Shown one piece after another: positions 15,306-24,232 of a DNA stretch of 54,856 nt. This DNA comes from Arminella tubonensis (GTDB lineage Bacteria; Pseudomonadota; Alphaproteobacteria; Rhizobiales; Rhizobiaceae): positions 1 through 54,856 of the forward strand of contig NZ_PCDP01000053.1 in the NCBI RefSeq assembly GCF_003240585.1, given 5' to 3'. The notes under the pieces were generated by a model. The model did not search any database, had not been told where the DNA came from, and was given only the letters and a program-made list of their open reading frames with translations. The position numbers were made by a program, and so were the translations under genes. Position 1 is the stretch's first letter; every line of letters starts with the position of its first letter.

Positions 15306-16138
15306 CAGCGACTGGATTAGGCGGGAATTTTCCGATGCTGATTAATCCTCATTCGTCGCGAACTAGGGTCTTATTACTTGGGGGAGATCGTTCGAAACGC
15401 ACCTCCGCTGCTACTTAAGCAGCCGATAGTTCTTCTCCCCCTATGTGCCACTTCTTTCCATCGAACATGGTATTGGCAACGTGCGTTTCCTTACCTCCTT
15501 ACCCGTAATCCAAGTTTCAAAAAGTCAGGTATTCTCGGATTGCGGACCAATTCTTGCCGGTGGGTTTGTGCTTACGATCAAGATGCCGGACCCGGTTGGC
15601 AATTTCCCTACAAAGCGGCCACACCGGTAGCTATTGAGTTTTTCATAAGCCATAGCACCGTCTTCGTGGAGCTATTCGGAACAACGAGTGACACCATAAG
15701 AAATAGGCCAGTAAGAAATCTATGGCGTCATGAAAATTGGATTCGGTTAGCCTCATGCTCTTCCATGTCGATGCTCCAGCCGTTCAGGCCGAGCCGCTTG
15801 TCTCGATCTGATCGCTACGCGACCCGGCTTCACGCATAGACATTGAACCTTGGCCCTCGGTGACAGTACAGCGGGCAGCTCTTTGTGACCTGCGGTCAAC
15901 GCCATGCCCATTCTGGCCAAGGCTGGCCAAGAGCCTATGCCGCCCGCCGTCCTGTCAACCACCTACCTTGCCGCCGAGATTGAGCAACCGATCTGCTTCA
16001 AAACTCATTAAAGTCCGACCAATTCCGTTAACGGCTGAACTCCCATAAGCGACATCATTTTCGCTTCAAGGATTCTCTGAAGCCCACATTTATGCTATAA
16101 AAAAACTCAATAAAATCAAATAGAAGAGAGTATTTTCA
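15306..16138. other. Long gap, no convincing gene
   Basis: Several overlapping short ORFs exist (the longest is + 15378-15839, 153 aa) but none shows a ribosome site, domain or conserved pattern. On the minus strand a short in-frame piece near 15735-15800 (reading NGWSIDMEEHEANRIQFS before a stop) looks protein-like but is cut by an upstream stop. It may be the end of a decayed gene. I see no other structure. Confidence 0.45.
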
Positions 16139-16378
16139 ATGCGCCAAACGATCACGAAAATCAGAGGTCTAACGGTTAATGTTGAGGTCGTTGAGGTCGA
16201 GCATCGGGACCAGAATGGGGGTCTCCTCTGTTACATCGCGTCCATCTACATTCAGCAGCACGGAAGCGCGGAAAAACAGCTCATACGTCGCTCTAGGCTG
16301 CCTGGTGCTGCAGTCGAAATGCGGAAAGCGATACAGCGTGACGGCATTAGAGCGTTCGACCGAATCGCGATCCTTTGA
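16139..16378 (+). CDS. Small hypothetical protein
   Basis: A 79-aa protein (MRQTITKIRGLTVNVEVVEVEHRDQNGG...). AGAAGAGAG lies about 10 bases before the ATG and the upstream sequence is AT-rich, so expression is plausible. The first half is predicted beta-strand rich, the second half helical and basic. No recognised family or partner. Confidence 0.45.
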   Translation: MRQTITKIRGLTVNVEVVEVEHRDQNGGLLCYIASIYIQQHGSAEKQLIRRSRLPGAAVEMRKAIQRDGIRAFDRIAIL

Positions 16379-16857
16379 ACGACTTGCCTTTCAGCGCGTG
16401 AACAAGTACGAGCGTACATCGAAAGAGACGTCAAAAGCTGTGGTCGAAAACCAGCCTGGACAATGAGTTACGGCAGAGTGGAGGTTCTCGTCCCTCTCCC
16501 GCTACCAAATTTCCCATTGTCTGTAATTTTCCGGAATTTTGTCACTTAAATCCGGAATTTTGATTTTCCCGACATGACGTCTTCAAAAGAGGCTTCGAGG
16601 GCAAATCTTCGAAAGCTCTTCAAAGGGTGTTTAAAGGCCGCGGGAAGAATGGCGTTCCCAGGTGACAGATCGTGCTTCATCACCTTTCCCCAAGGATAGT
16701 CCGGTTCCTCGCCTTCCGGTGCTGCTGAAATATCCGACGTGCACTTGGGCGATCTGAAATCAGGCGTCGATTATGGGGGCGCGACGCCTGACTTTCTGGG
16801 CCGCCTCGAATGTACGATAGCGGACACTACTGAACTTTTGGGGGTTTAAAAGGTTCC
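16379..16857. other. Gap with IS-like repeats
   Basis: No gene I can support; a 41-codon ORF starts at 16574 but has no further support. The left part carries a short tandem repeat resembling an insertion-sequence end, annotated separately. Confidence 0.4.
16530..16562. repeat. Direct repeat, possible IS21-type terminus remnant
   Basis: TCCGGAATTTTG occurs at 16530-16541 and 16551-16562, nine bases apart, preceded by TGTCTGTAATTT (16518-16529). Multiple short direct repeats behind a TGT-type tip are typical of IS21-family ends. No istA/istB gene is nearby, so this would be a solo end left by deletion. Confidence 0.4.
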
Positions 16858-17160
16858 ATGCGATGGAACACTAAACAAAACGAATTTTTGATTGGCGTTC
16901 CTGGTCGCCACACGAGCCAGATACGGCAATCATTCGGCATAACTTCGAAAGGCGTTGAGGTGATTTATCCTCCAGGTCTCGGCGGTGAGGAGCTTTTCGA
17001 AATTCGGCGGCAACAAAGAGCGACACGAAATTCGATCCGAAGAAGCCTGTCAACGAGTCTACAGGAGATGATGGTGAAAGGATTTTGGGGCGATCTACCG
17101 ATGGTGGAATGGATTGAAATCACATCGGGCAGCATCGACGATATTTTAGAAGTTCATTGA
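16858..17160 (+). CDS. Hypothetical protein, weakly supported
   Basis: A 100-aa ORF (MRWNTKQNEFLIGVPGRHTS...) with reasonable composition and an acidic C-terminus (GSIDDILEVH). There is no clear ribosome site (AAAAGGTTCC is the nearest purine stretch) and no family is recognised. It sits between IS-like repeats and a large inverted repeat, so it could be a fragment. Confidence 0.35.
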   Translation: MRWNTKQNEFLIGVPGRHTSQIRQSFGITSKGVEVIYPPGLGGEELFEIRRQQRATRNSIRRSLSTSLQEMMVKGFWGDLPMVEWIEITSGSIDDILEVH

Positions 17161-17488
17161 GAAGGAACGAAATACCCATGAAGACGTACTCCTTCGCCGT
17201 TGCATCAAAATGAGACTCGGCGGTAGTGGGTGTAACGAAGGGGGACGTAGCCCGACCGGAGTTACACGTCACTAATCCTTTTGCCCGAGGTGAGGAGCAA
17301 ATTTCATCCTACTTTATGCGAGATTGTTCTGCGGATATTGAAGCATTAGCGTGCCGCGCTTAGGTCTGCGCCGCCACTTTCGATCTGCTGTCCGGTGCGC
17401 CAAGACCGATCCGCAGTGTCGCAAGGAGAGGAAACGGTGATTGCGGCCGCTGCCAAGACGACATTAGCTCGAAAGCCGGGGGGCGAGT
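17161..17488. other. Gap upstream of the GMC oxidoreductase
   Basis: No clear gene. It contains a large imperfect inverted repeat (separate entry). Near its end AAGGAGAGGAAAC precedes GTG at 17437, which opens a 29-codon reading frame ending at 17526, overlapping the oxidoreductase start in another frame. That could be a leader peptide or chance. Confidence 0.4.
17224..17274. repeat. Imperfect 13/14-bp inverted repeat
   Basis: TAGTGGGTGTAAC (17224-17236) and GTTACACGTCACTA (17261-17274) pair with one mismatch or bulge around a 24-base GC-rich loop. The inner arms GTGTAAC/GTTACAC are perfect. Role unknown: operator, transcript hairpin or mobile-element site. Confidence 0.4.
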
Positions 17489-19159
17489 ATGTTTGCGGAC
17501 TTAGAGGTCTTTCAACAGGTGTTTGACGTGTGCGTCGCGGGCGCAGGTCCGGTCGGCATTGCCACTGCGCTGGAATTGAGCAGGCGGGGCCTACGAACGC
17601 TGCTTATCGAAGCCGGGCCGAAACAATCGAAACGACCCCAAGGAAATGAAACCGGCTTCGACATAGAAGACGATGTCCATCACGCGGCGGACCAGCTTAC
17701 TTCGGCCACGGGCCTTGGCGGCACGTCCGAACGATGGGGTGGGAGATGCGTTGAGCTCGATGAAATAGACCTCGAAGAAAGAGACTATATAGCACACTCC
17801 GGTTGGCCCATTGCTCACGAAGTGATTTCGCCTTTCTACCAACGGGCGCGGGCTCTTTTGAGCAGCGATGTCGGCGGCGAGCGATCGGAGCCGGAACTCG
17901 AACCGGAGACTGATTTTCCGATATCTTGGGAAAGCTGGACACGAACACGCAATACGGCGAAAGCCAACAGGGCTGAGCTCGCTGCTTCCAGCAATCTCTT
18001 CGTCGCCCTGGACGCGAGGGTCAAAGCTCTGGTGTTCGACCCGGTCGAAGGACGGCTACATTCCATGTCGGTTGCCTGCCGCGGTGGCTCCCACAAGGTG
18101 CGCGCCGACCACTATGTGCTGGCCTGTGGTGGCAGGGGCAATACCCGGCTGCTACTCAATCTCCAGGTCGCATTTCCGCAATTGTTCGGAGGAACCGATG
18201 GGCCGCTCGGGCGCTTCTACATGGGGCACGTCGCCGGACAGATCGCCCAGATCGAATTCACCACCCAGGAACATGCCGAACGGTATCTCTTCAAGCGAAC
18301 GTCGACCGGAACATTCGTGAGCAACCGGTTTCAACCCTCCGCCAAGCTGCAACGGGCACTCGAACTGCCGAATATCGCTTTTTGGCCGACGAACCGGAAT
18401 GCCGCGTTCGGTGAGACAGATACCACGCTATCGCTGCTGTATCTCTGGAACAGCCGGAAATCCACCGCGCACAAGGCGCCATGGAGCGAGGCTGACCGAT
18501 CCCGTTATAATGATGTGCTGCGCAAAGTACTGCGCAATCCGGTTGGTGCGACCTCCTCCGCGTTGGAACTGATCCGCCAAAAACGCAGCTTGGCCGAACC
18601 ATATGTTCTGCTGCGCAGGCCCGACATGAGATACGGCCTTCGCTACCACGGAGAGCAAATTCCGAGCAGTTCAAACCGCGCCTTCCTCAAGTCCGAGCGA
18701 GATGCGGACGGCCAGTTCAAGCTTGATGTCTCGTTCCGATATTTGCCTCAGGATTTCAGCGGGACGCTTCAAGCACATTTGGCCCTCGATGGCTGGCTCA
18801 AGGAGCAGAAAATCGGCAAGCTGATATTCGATGCAGCCCCTGAAGATCTTGATGAGCAAATGGCCGTGCAGGCCAAAGACGGCTACCATCAGATCGGGTT
18901 GACCAGGATGGGCGTGGACCGCAACGACGCCGTCGTCAATCCCAACTGTCGCGTCATCGACATCGCCAATCTTTCCATCGCCGGCAGCTCGGTTTTCACG
19001 ACGTCCGGACAAGCTAACCCCACCCTTCCAGCCGTCGCGTTGGCCGTCAGGCTGGCCGACCATCTCGCCGCTGAGGTCCGCCGCAAAAGTACGGCGGCGG
19101 TCTTGTCGACGAGCAGTCGCTTCGAGCCCCAGAAGGGTTCGGCTCTAAGTATGCGGTGA
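17489..19159 (+). CDS. GMC-family FAD oxidoreductase
   Basis: A 556-aa flavoprotein. The N-terminal FAD-binding GAGPVGIATALELSRRG (about 15-31) is followed by LIEAGP and the GMC flavin segment TGLGGTSERWGGRC (about 75-88). The C-terminal GMC domain contains YHQIGLTRMG and ends with NLSIAGSSVFTTSGQANPT, the family's conserved closing motif. Members oxidise sugars, alcohols or sterols and often use a cytochrome or quinone acceptor. This one resembles the large subunit type of gluconate/sorbitol dehydrogenases, but no small or cytochrome subunit is adjacent. GGGGGGCG precedes the ATG. Confidence 0.88.
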   Translation: MFADLEVFQQVFDVCVAGAGPVGIATALELSRRGLRTLLIEAGPKQSKRPQGNETGFDIEDDVHHAADQLTSATGLGGTSERWGGRCVELDEIDLEERDYIAHSGWPIAHEVISPFYQRARALLSSDVGGERSEPELEPETDFPISWESWTRTRNTAKANRAELAASSNLFVALDARVKALVFDPVEGRLHSMSVACRGGSHKVRADHYVLACGGRGNTRLLLNLQVAFPQLFGGTDGPLGRFYMGHVAGQIAQIEFTTQEHAERYLFKRTSTGTFVSNRFQPSAKLQRALELPNIAFWPTNRNAAFGETDTTLSLLYLWNSRKSTAHKAPWSEADRSRYNDVLRKVLRNPVGATSSALELIRQKRSLAEPYVLLRRPDMRYGLRYHGEQIPSSSNRAFLKSERDADGQFKLDVSFRYLPQDFSGTLQAHLALDGWLKEQKIGKLIFDAAPEDLDEQMAVQAKDGYHQIGLTRMGVDRNDAVVNPNCRVIDIANLSIAGSSVFTTSGQANPTLPAVALAVRLADHLAAEVRRKSTAAVLSTSSRFEPQKGSALSMR

Positions 19160-19690
19160 AGCATTTGCCGATATGACTGTGATGCACCAGTTGGGATGTC
19201 CTGCTATTCGGCAGTAATGTTCAAGGCAAGCGTTGAAGCGCTGATGCCCTCGTCTGTCAGGCCCCGTATCAGCGAAGCGAACGCTGTAAGTGTCAGCGTT
19301 TGCGAGGGCTTGCCTTCAACAGCCGTTATAAGCCACAGGCCGGCCCGCTGCAGAGCCCGGCTCCGTCGGCGCTTTGCCAGTTGCCTCGATGGGTCGTGGT
19401 TTTTTCACGTCGCCAACCGGATCAGGGGAACGGAGCTCAATTTATCTGTGCCAAGCGTTGATCCATCAGTTTTGCCTCATATTCGTGTGGTCTGCGTGGC
19501 GATGTATCCGGCTTGGCCCCACCGTACCGGATATGCAGAGCGGGGTCTCTGCTGAGGCTGGCGGCGCGAAGTGTCCCGGACCGTCGCCAGCCTCAACGCC
19601 GAGATTGACCCGAAAACCCGGTGGGGGCCGTCGTCTTTTAAAGGTGACCTAGTTTCAGCTGGAGCGCGGCCGAATCTGTTAGCGGAGGAA
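19160..19690. other. Gap between GMC oxidoreductase and psiF
   Basis: No gene I can support. A small hairpin AACGCTG (19280-19286) / CAGCGTT (19294-19300) is visible. The psiF promoter should lie in the last 100-200 bases, but I cannot mark a convincing element. Confidence 0.4.
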
Positions 19691-19966
19691 ATGACTATGC
19701 GATTTGTCGCAATGTTGACCACAACGGCCATTGTCGCCTTCGTCAGCGTCAGTGCAATGGCGCAAACTGCGACCGCGCCAGCAACCACAACGACGCCGAT
19801 GACCGCCACGAAATCGACTGGAGCCATGGCGAAGCCGAAGGCTACGACGCCTCCACAATCGGCAGTTTCGAAGGCTTGTTCGATTCAGGCAGACGCCAAG
19901 GGGCTCCATGGCAAGGAGCGATCCAAGTTCCGCAGTGAATGCAAGAAAAACGGCGGCAAGGCGTAA
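19691..19966 (+). CDS. psiF: PsiF-repeat periplasmic protein
   Basis: A 91-aa exported protein. A signal peptide (MTMRFVAMLTTTAIVAFVSV, cleavage after SAMA) is followed by a Thr/Ala/Pro-rich linker. One PsiF repeat follows (KACSIQADAKGLHGKERSKF, then ECKKNGGKA). Enterobacterial PsiF is phosphate-starvation induced and usually has two repeats; one repeat is common in rhizobia. GCGGAGGAA directly precedes the ATG. A terminator follows. Confidence 0.88.
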   Translation: MTMRFVAMLTTTAIVAFVSVSAMAQTATAPATTTTPMTATKSTGAMAKPKATTPPQSAVSKACSIQADAKGLHGKERSKFRSECKKNGGKA

Positions 19967-20008
19967 ACCTCGCGGGCCTCGAATAAGTAAATGATTTCGC
20001 ATAAGAAA

Positions 20009-20036
20009 AAGGTCGGGACGCTACCGTTCCGACCTT
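20009..20036. terminator. Hairpin terminator after psiF
   Basis: AAGGTCGGGACG (20009-20020) and CGTTCCGACCTT (20025-20036) pair over 12 bases with one G-T mismatch around CTAC. An A-run lies on the left side and CTTCCTC on the right. Confidence 0.65.
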
Positions 20037-20184
20037 CCTCGATCTGTCTCGACACCACTGCCAGTACATCCGTGGTCAGCGTTGGAGACAAATTCAATAC
20101 CGTCATCATGACAGACTCAGAATAAAATCCAAGCCGATATTTTCAGCTGTTCGCAAGGCTTCGACCGACGGTCTGGCACTCTGC

Positions 20185-20706
20185 TCACGACCCCTTGGCG
20201 ATCTCCACATCCTGGTCGAAGGTGGAGACCTGTTTGCCGCTCATGTCGTGGATGGTGTATTCCAGGATGTATTTCCCTGGAGGGGCGCCATCGAGCGTCA
20301 GGGTGAAGTCCATCGAGAATTCCATGTTCTGGTTGTGGCTCTGGAACACGGTTTTGGCGAAGCCCTTCTGGTCGGTGACGACGTCGCCGTTCTCGGCAGT
20401 CAACGTCAGGTCGGTGACAAAGTTGAGCTCGTACATGTTGCCGGCAATGTCCTTCCATCCGTAGCCGATGGGCTCGACATAGGTGATGATCTTCTCGCCG
20501 GGCTTGAAGACGCTCGAGCCCTTCTCCTTGTACATGCCGTAGCCGGTCGATGCCTCGGTGATGAAGGTCACGGTGCGCTCCGTGAGCGGCAGGCTCTGCC
20601 ATGCGTCGTAGGTTTTCTGTTCGGCCTTCGTCAGGTCTTCGGCGGGGCCGGCGTAGGCTGCCTGGGACAGGCAGGCAGTCGCTATCAGGCAAAGCAAAAA
20701 TCGCAT
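20185..20706 (-). CDS. Hypothetical exported protein
   Basis: A 173-aa secreted protein. The signal peptide MRFLLCLIATACLSQAAYA ends in a clear AxA cleavage site. The mature part is beta-rich (KIITYVEPIGYGWKDIAG, then FSMDFTLTLDGAPPGKYILE), like a small periplasmic sandwich domain. CAAGGAGAGAAACG precedes the ATG. It starts 39 bases after the stop of the DUF4189 gene, so the two are probably one transcript. I do not recognise a named family. Confidence 0.75.
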   Translation of the reverse strand: MRFLLCLIATACLSQAAYAGPAEDLTKAEQKTYDAWQSLPLTERTVTFITEASTGYGMYKEKGSSVFKPGEKIITYVEPIGYGWKDIAGNMYELNFVTDLTLTAENGDVVTDQKGFAKTVFQSHNQNMEFSMDFTLTLDGAPPGKYILEYTIHDMSGKQVSTFDQDVEIAKGS

Positions 20707-20745
20707 CGTTTCTCTCCTTGGAGACTTGAAGTCGGTCGGCGTGGA

Positions 20746-21105
20746 TTACTGGCAGTCGGAGACGATGAGCTTGCAATGTGGGCAGCTATCGAGTGCCATG
20801 TCTTCGGCGTCGCGCTTGGTGCTGCCGTAGCCGATGCCGAAATTGACCCGGTCGCCGGCATAGGCGCCGCAGGTCTCGTACCAGACAGCGATCTCGCAGC
20901 CATCATTACCGACCTTCTCGCAGCTGCGGATTGCGTTGCGTTCGGCCTCGTGGCGGGACGATCCATAGCCGACGCCGTAGCCGGCTTCGTCGGCGGATGT
21001 GCCCTGGGAGTCATGCACCGCGATCGCGCCGATGGCGAAGGCGGAGCTGACCTGCAGCGACATCAGGACGGCGATGGTGATTCCGAGTTTAAGCTTACGA
21101 TGCAT
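20746..21105 (-). CDS. DUF4189-domain exported protein
   Basis: A 119-aa protein with a signal peptide (MHRKLKLGITIAVLMSLQVS, cleavage near SAFA). A DUF4189 domain follows: two similar blocks YGVGYGSSRHEAERNAIRSC and FGIGYGSTKRDAEDMALDSC, each a GYG strand followed by a helix ending in Cys. Paired Cys residues suggest disulfides in the periplasm. The molecular role of DUF4189 is unknown. It is the first gene of a probable two-gene operon. Confidence 0.85.
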   Translation of the reverse strand: MHRKLKLGITIAVLMSLQVSSAFAIGAIAVHDSQGTSADEAGYGVGYGSSRHEAERNAIRSCEKVGNDGCEIAVWYETCGAYAGDRVNFGIGYGSTKRDAEDMALDSCPHCKLIVSDCQ

Positions 21106-21357
21106 TTGCTGTTCCTGGTTTCTTCGGAGATATCGACCTCGATCGGGGCGAATTGCGCCGTGGTGATATCATTTAAGCAAATGCGCAAGAAGACGATTTA
21201 CCGGCCTCGCTCGCCCATTCTTGGGGCAACCCTGGCGCGAATCGATTGCCGCCACCCGAATCTTCGCTTGAACTATTTCAGTATCGAGGATTGAAGTGTC
21301 TCGCACGTGATATGAGAAAAGCGGCGGTGTTCGCTTTTGCGAGACGGAGTTTGCGCA

Positions 21358-22722
21358 GTGAAGACAATGCAGATCTATGCCTTCGACATGAACTGCGTCG
21401 GCCATATCAATCACGGAATGTGGACCCATCCGCGCGATACGTCTTCGTCCTATACCGATCTGGACTATTGGGTGGATTTTGCGCGGACGGCCGAGCGCGG
21501 CAAGCTCGACGGCATCTTTCTGGCCGATATCGTCGGGGTCTACGACGTCTACAAGGGAAGTCCCGATGCCTCGATCCGCACGGCGGCGCAAATCCCCGTC
21601 AACGATCCGATCATCCCGTTGTCGGCCATGGCTTATGCCACCCAGCATCTCGGTTTCGGGGTCACCGTCAACACGACCTATGAGCCACCATTTCTTCTGG
21701 CGCGCCGGATGTCGACGCTCGATCACCTGACCAAGGGCCGCATCGGCTGGAACATAGTCACCGGCTATCTCGATAGCGCTGCGCGCAGCATGGGCCTTGA
21801 GCGACAGCCCGCCCATGACGCCCGCTACGATGCAGCCGAGGAATATCTCGAGGTGCTCTACAAGCTGTGGGAGGGAAGCTGGGACGACGATGCCGTGCTT
21901 CGCGACAGGCAAGGCGGCATCTTCGCCGATCCGTCCAAGGTGCGAGCCGTCCGCCATGAAGGCAAGTATTACAGGATGGACGGCATCCACCTCAGCGAGC
22001 CATCGCCGCAGCGCACGCCGCTGCTGTTCCAGGCCGGCGCATCGGCGCGAGGCCAGGATTTTGCCGCGCGCCATGCGGAATGCGTCTTCATCGCCAGCCC
22101 GTCGCCTGCCGGCGCCCGATCGACCGTCGAGGCATTGCGTCAGCGGGCCGTCGATTTCGGGCGGGGTGCGGATGCCCTCAGGGTTCTCAACCTGATCACG
22201 GTCGTCGTCGGCCGGACGGAGCGCGAGGCGGAGGACAAGCTCGCCGATTATCGACAGCATGCCAGCGTCGAAGCCTCCCTTGCCCATTATTCCAGCTCGA
22301 TCGGCGTGGACCTGTCGAAATACGGGATGGACGAGCCGATCGAGCAACGATCGACCAACGCCAATCAGTCGGCGCTCGCAGTGGTTAGTGGCAAGGCAGG
22401 CGGCAAGGCGCTGACGCCACGCCAGATCATCGACCAGATGGTGCTCGGCAGCCGGCAGAAGCCGATCGTCGGCTCGCCACAGCAGATTGCCGATCATTTG
22501 CAGATGTGGATCGAAGAGGGTGAGATCGACGGCTTCAATCTGGCGCGGACGGTCGCGCCGGAGAGCCTCAGGGATTTCGTCGATCTGGTGGTGCCGGTTT
22601 TGCAGGAGCGCGGGTTGTTCAAGGCGGATTATGCACAAGGTCCGCTTCGGCAGAAGATGTTCCAGCGCGGCGACGGCCGACTTCCCGACAGTCATCCGGC
22701 GGCCACTTTTCGCCATCGCTAG
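21358..22722 (+). CDS. NtaA/SnaA/DszA-family FMN-dependent monooxygenase
   Basis: A 454-aa bacterial luciferase-like monooxygenase of the nitrilotriacetate/dibenzothiophene-sulfone type. Family motifs are CVGHINHGMWTHPRD, FLADIVGVYD, GRIGWNIVTGYLDSAARSMG and PLLFQAGASARGQDFAARHA. Such enzymes use reduced FMN from a separate reductase and O2 to break C-N or C-S bonds. No reductase or transporter is adjacent, so the substrate is unknown. The start is GTG at 21358 with CGGAG upstream; ATG 21367 is the alternative. Confidence 0.87.
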   Translation: MKTMQIYAFDMNCVGHINHGMWTHPRDTSSSYTDLDYWVDFARTAERGKLDGIFLADIVGVYDVYKGSPDASIRTAAQIPVNDPIIPLSAMAYATQHLGFGVTVNTTYEPPFLLARRMSTLDHLTKGRIGWNIVTGYLDSAARSMGLERQPAHDARYDAAEEYLEVLYKLWEGSWDDDAVLRDRQGGIFADPSKVRAVRHEGKYYRMDGIHLSEPSPQRTPLLFQAGASARGQDFAARHAECVFIASPSPAGARSTVEALRQRAVDFGRGADALRVLNLITVVVGRTEREAEDKLADYRQHASVEASLAHYSSSIGVDLSKYGMDEPIEQRSTNANQSALAVVSGKAGGKALTPRQIIDQMVLGSRQKPIVGSPQQIADHLQMWIEEGEIDGFNLARTVAPESLRDFVDLVVPVLQERGLFKADYAQGPLRQKMFQRGDGRLPDSHPAATFRHR

Positions 22723-22891
22723 TCGTTTCCGGTTGCTAGATTTTAACAACGCGCACGGTTGATTACATTGATTAATGTTGCGATATCGACAGATAATACA
22801 TTGAAATATATGGGGATTCTCAACAAATGATTTTAAAGGGTTCCCAAACGGCGATTAATCTATAGAATCGCTCGTGTTAGTCGGGCCGGCG

Positions 22892-22916
22892 GGAACCGTC
22901 TCTGTTCACCCAAGTT
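22892..22916 (+). promoter_or_regulatory. Candidate EcfG general-stress promoter
   Basis: GGAAC (22892-22896), 16 bases, then AGTT (22913-22916). It resembles the alphaproteobacterial EcfG consensus GGAAC-N16-17-CGTT with one mismatch, about 50 bases before the next ATG. Confidence 0.4.
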
Positions 22917-22968
22917 TGATGCTGGCCGACACTGGAAGACATTAGACTTCCACCAAGAGGAGACAGCC

Positions 22969-23355
22969 ATGACCAATGTACTGCCCCCCCTTCACGAGGG
23001 ACACGCTCCAATTACCCTGCAGCAGGCTTTCCGCGAGGCGATCGACGCCTTCGAGGAATGGGACGTCGAAGTTACTGAACCTATCGTCATGTTCGACGGA
23101 CGGATCGTGCCCATCAGTGCCGTATTCGAAGCGCTGCGCGGCTGCACCGATATCATGCCGGGCAATCTGCTCGGCGCCGTCACCGAGCGGCTGACCAAGC
23201 CTTGGGAAGGCGAAGGTCCGCTCGACACCATGACTTTCTCGACCGCGGCTCGCGTCATGAGCGTGCTGGTGCGTAAACGGCTTTTTGCCAATGACAGCGC
23301 TACGGTTGTTGCCGCCGCTTCGGCACGCCAGGCCGAAGAACACGCGGACCGCTAG
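22969..23355 (+). CDS. Conserved hypothetical protein, possibly stress-induced
   Basis: A 128-aa protein of unknown function, predicted helical and cytoplasmic (LQQAFREAIDAFEEWDVEV, then AARVMSVLVRKRLFAND). CAAGAGGAGACAGCC before the ATG is a strong ribosome site. A candidate EcfG-type promoter lies just upstream and a bidirectional terminator downstream, so it looks like a stand-alone expressed gene. Confidence 0.65.
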   Translation: MTNVLPPLHEGHAPITLQQAFREAIDAFEEWDVEVTEPIVMFDGRIVPISAVFEALRGCTDIMPGNLLGAVTERLTKPWEGEGPLDTMTFSTAARVMSVLVRKRLFANDSATVVAAASARQAEEHADR

Positions 23356-23395
23356 ACGTCGGGCAAAAGCGTCTGCAGCGCCATAAATCAGATAG

Positions 23396-23429
23396 CGAAA
23401 AGCCGCCGGCGAAAGTTGGCGGCTTTTCG
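23396..23429. terminator. Bidirectional intrinsic terminator
   Basis: Perfect 12-bp arms CGAAAAGCCGCC (23396-23407) and GGCGGCTTTTCG (23418-23429) around a 10-base loop. The TTTT/AAAA ends of the arms serve both strands between convergent genes. Confidence 0.8.
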
Positions 23430-23446
23430 TTGCCCTACCGGCAGAT

Positions 23447-24232
23447 TCAGCGTGTGTGCTGAACATCCGAACCTGCGAGCAAAGAGAGTTGCGCGGCGGT
23501 CTCCTGAAGCATCGAAACGGTTTCGTCGATGTCGGGGGCCGACGGCGTGTTGACCAGCGCTATATAAGGACATGTCAGGGCGGCGATGCCTCGGCCGTCA
23601 GGCCCGAGGATCGGCGCCGAGAGGTTGTAGACGCCGGCGGTCTGGACGCTTGCCATCATCTCGAAGCCGCGTTCGCGAACGTGATCGAGCCTGGCATGGA
23701 ATTCCGGGCCGGGATCGATGTCGTTCCGCAACCTTGCATATTCTGATATCATCATCTGGCGCTCCTCCGGCGAACGGAAGGCGAGAAGAACATGGCCGGA
23801 GCCGGTGTCGAACAAGCCGATATGCGAGCCGATGCGGATTGAAATGCCCCAATAGTCGGGTGCTTCCTGCTGGGCGATGACCACGGCCGCACCTCGATCG
23901 AAGACCGCCAGATGGTTGGCCTGTTTCGATTTTTCGGCAAGATCGCGCATGAGCGGCGTTGCGAAGGAGGCGAGGCGGCGCACCGGCGCGTGCAGTTGCG
24001 CCAGCCCGAAGAGCTTCAATGTCAGGGAATACCGGTCGCCGTCGATGCGGATCACATAGCCGCGTCTTACCAGCCGATCGAGCATGCGATAGAATTCGTT
24101 CGGGCTGCGATCCAGCTTCTTGGAAATCTCGGCCTGCGACAATCCGCCGTCGACGCCTGCGAGCAGTTCCAGGATGTCGAGACCCTTGTCCAGCGCCGGT
24201 GCGCGATAGCGATCGCTATCGTCCAGGTCCAT
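23447..24232 (-). CDS. IclR-family regulator, likely of the fuconate genes
   Basis: A 261-aa regulator. The N-terminal winged helix (about 10-70) has DKGLDILELLAGVDGGLSQA, EISKKLDRSPNEFYRMLDRL and RRGYVI. The C-terminal IclR effector domain has LRDLAEKSKQANHLAVF, then GSHIGLFDTGSGHVLLAF and YNLSAPILGPDGRGIAALT. The start ATG 24232 follows ATAGGAGGCGAAG; a longer in-frame extension has no such site. It is divergent from L-fuconate dehydratase, the usual layout for a local repressor or activator that responds to a pathway acid. Confidence 0.88.
   Translation of the reverse strand: MDLDDSDRYRAPALDKGLDILELLAGVDGGLSQAEISKKLDRSPNEFYRMLDRLVRRGYVIRIDGDRYSLTLKLFGLAQLHAPVRRLASFATPLMRDLAEKSKQANHLAVFDRGAAVVIAQQEAPDYWGISIRIGSHIGLFDTGSGHVLLAFRSPEERQMMISEYARLRNDIDPGPEFHARLDHVRERGFEMMASVQTAGVYNLSAPILGPDGRGIAALTCPYIALVNTPSAPDIDETVSMLQETAAQLSLLAGSDVQHTR

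Noticed and set aside
15378..15839. 153-codon + frame in the long gap
   Set aside because: No ribosome site, no recognisable domain, and other frames in the same place are equally open.
17224..17274. Integron attC site
   Set aside because: The arms GTGTAAC/GTTACAC do not fit RYYYAAC/GTTRRRY, and no integrase is present.
1..17400. Anti-phage defence island
   Set aside because: The TIR/deoxyribosyltransferase-like and HNH-like genes are isolated, one is probably truncated, and no partner sensor, methylase or retron/CBASS component is visible.
20248..21294. Long + strand reading frame (348 codons) across the two exported-protein genes
   Set aside because: It is antisense to two genes with clear signal peptides and ribosome sites; low-complexity composition typical of a GC-rich shadow frame.
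21169..22749. 526-codon minus-strand frame opposite the first flavin monooxygenase
   Set aside because: The + strand protein matches a known family over its full length; the antisense frame has no recognisable motif.
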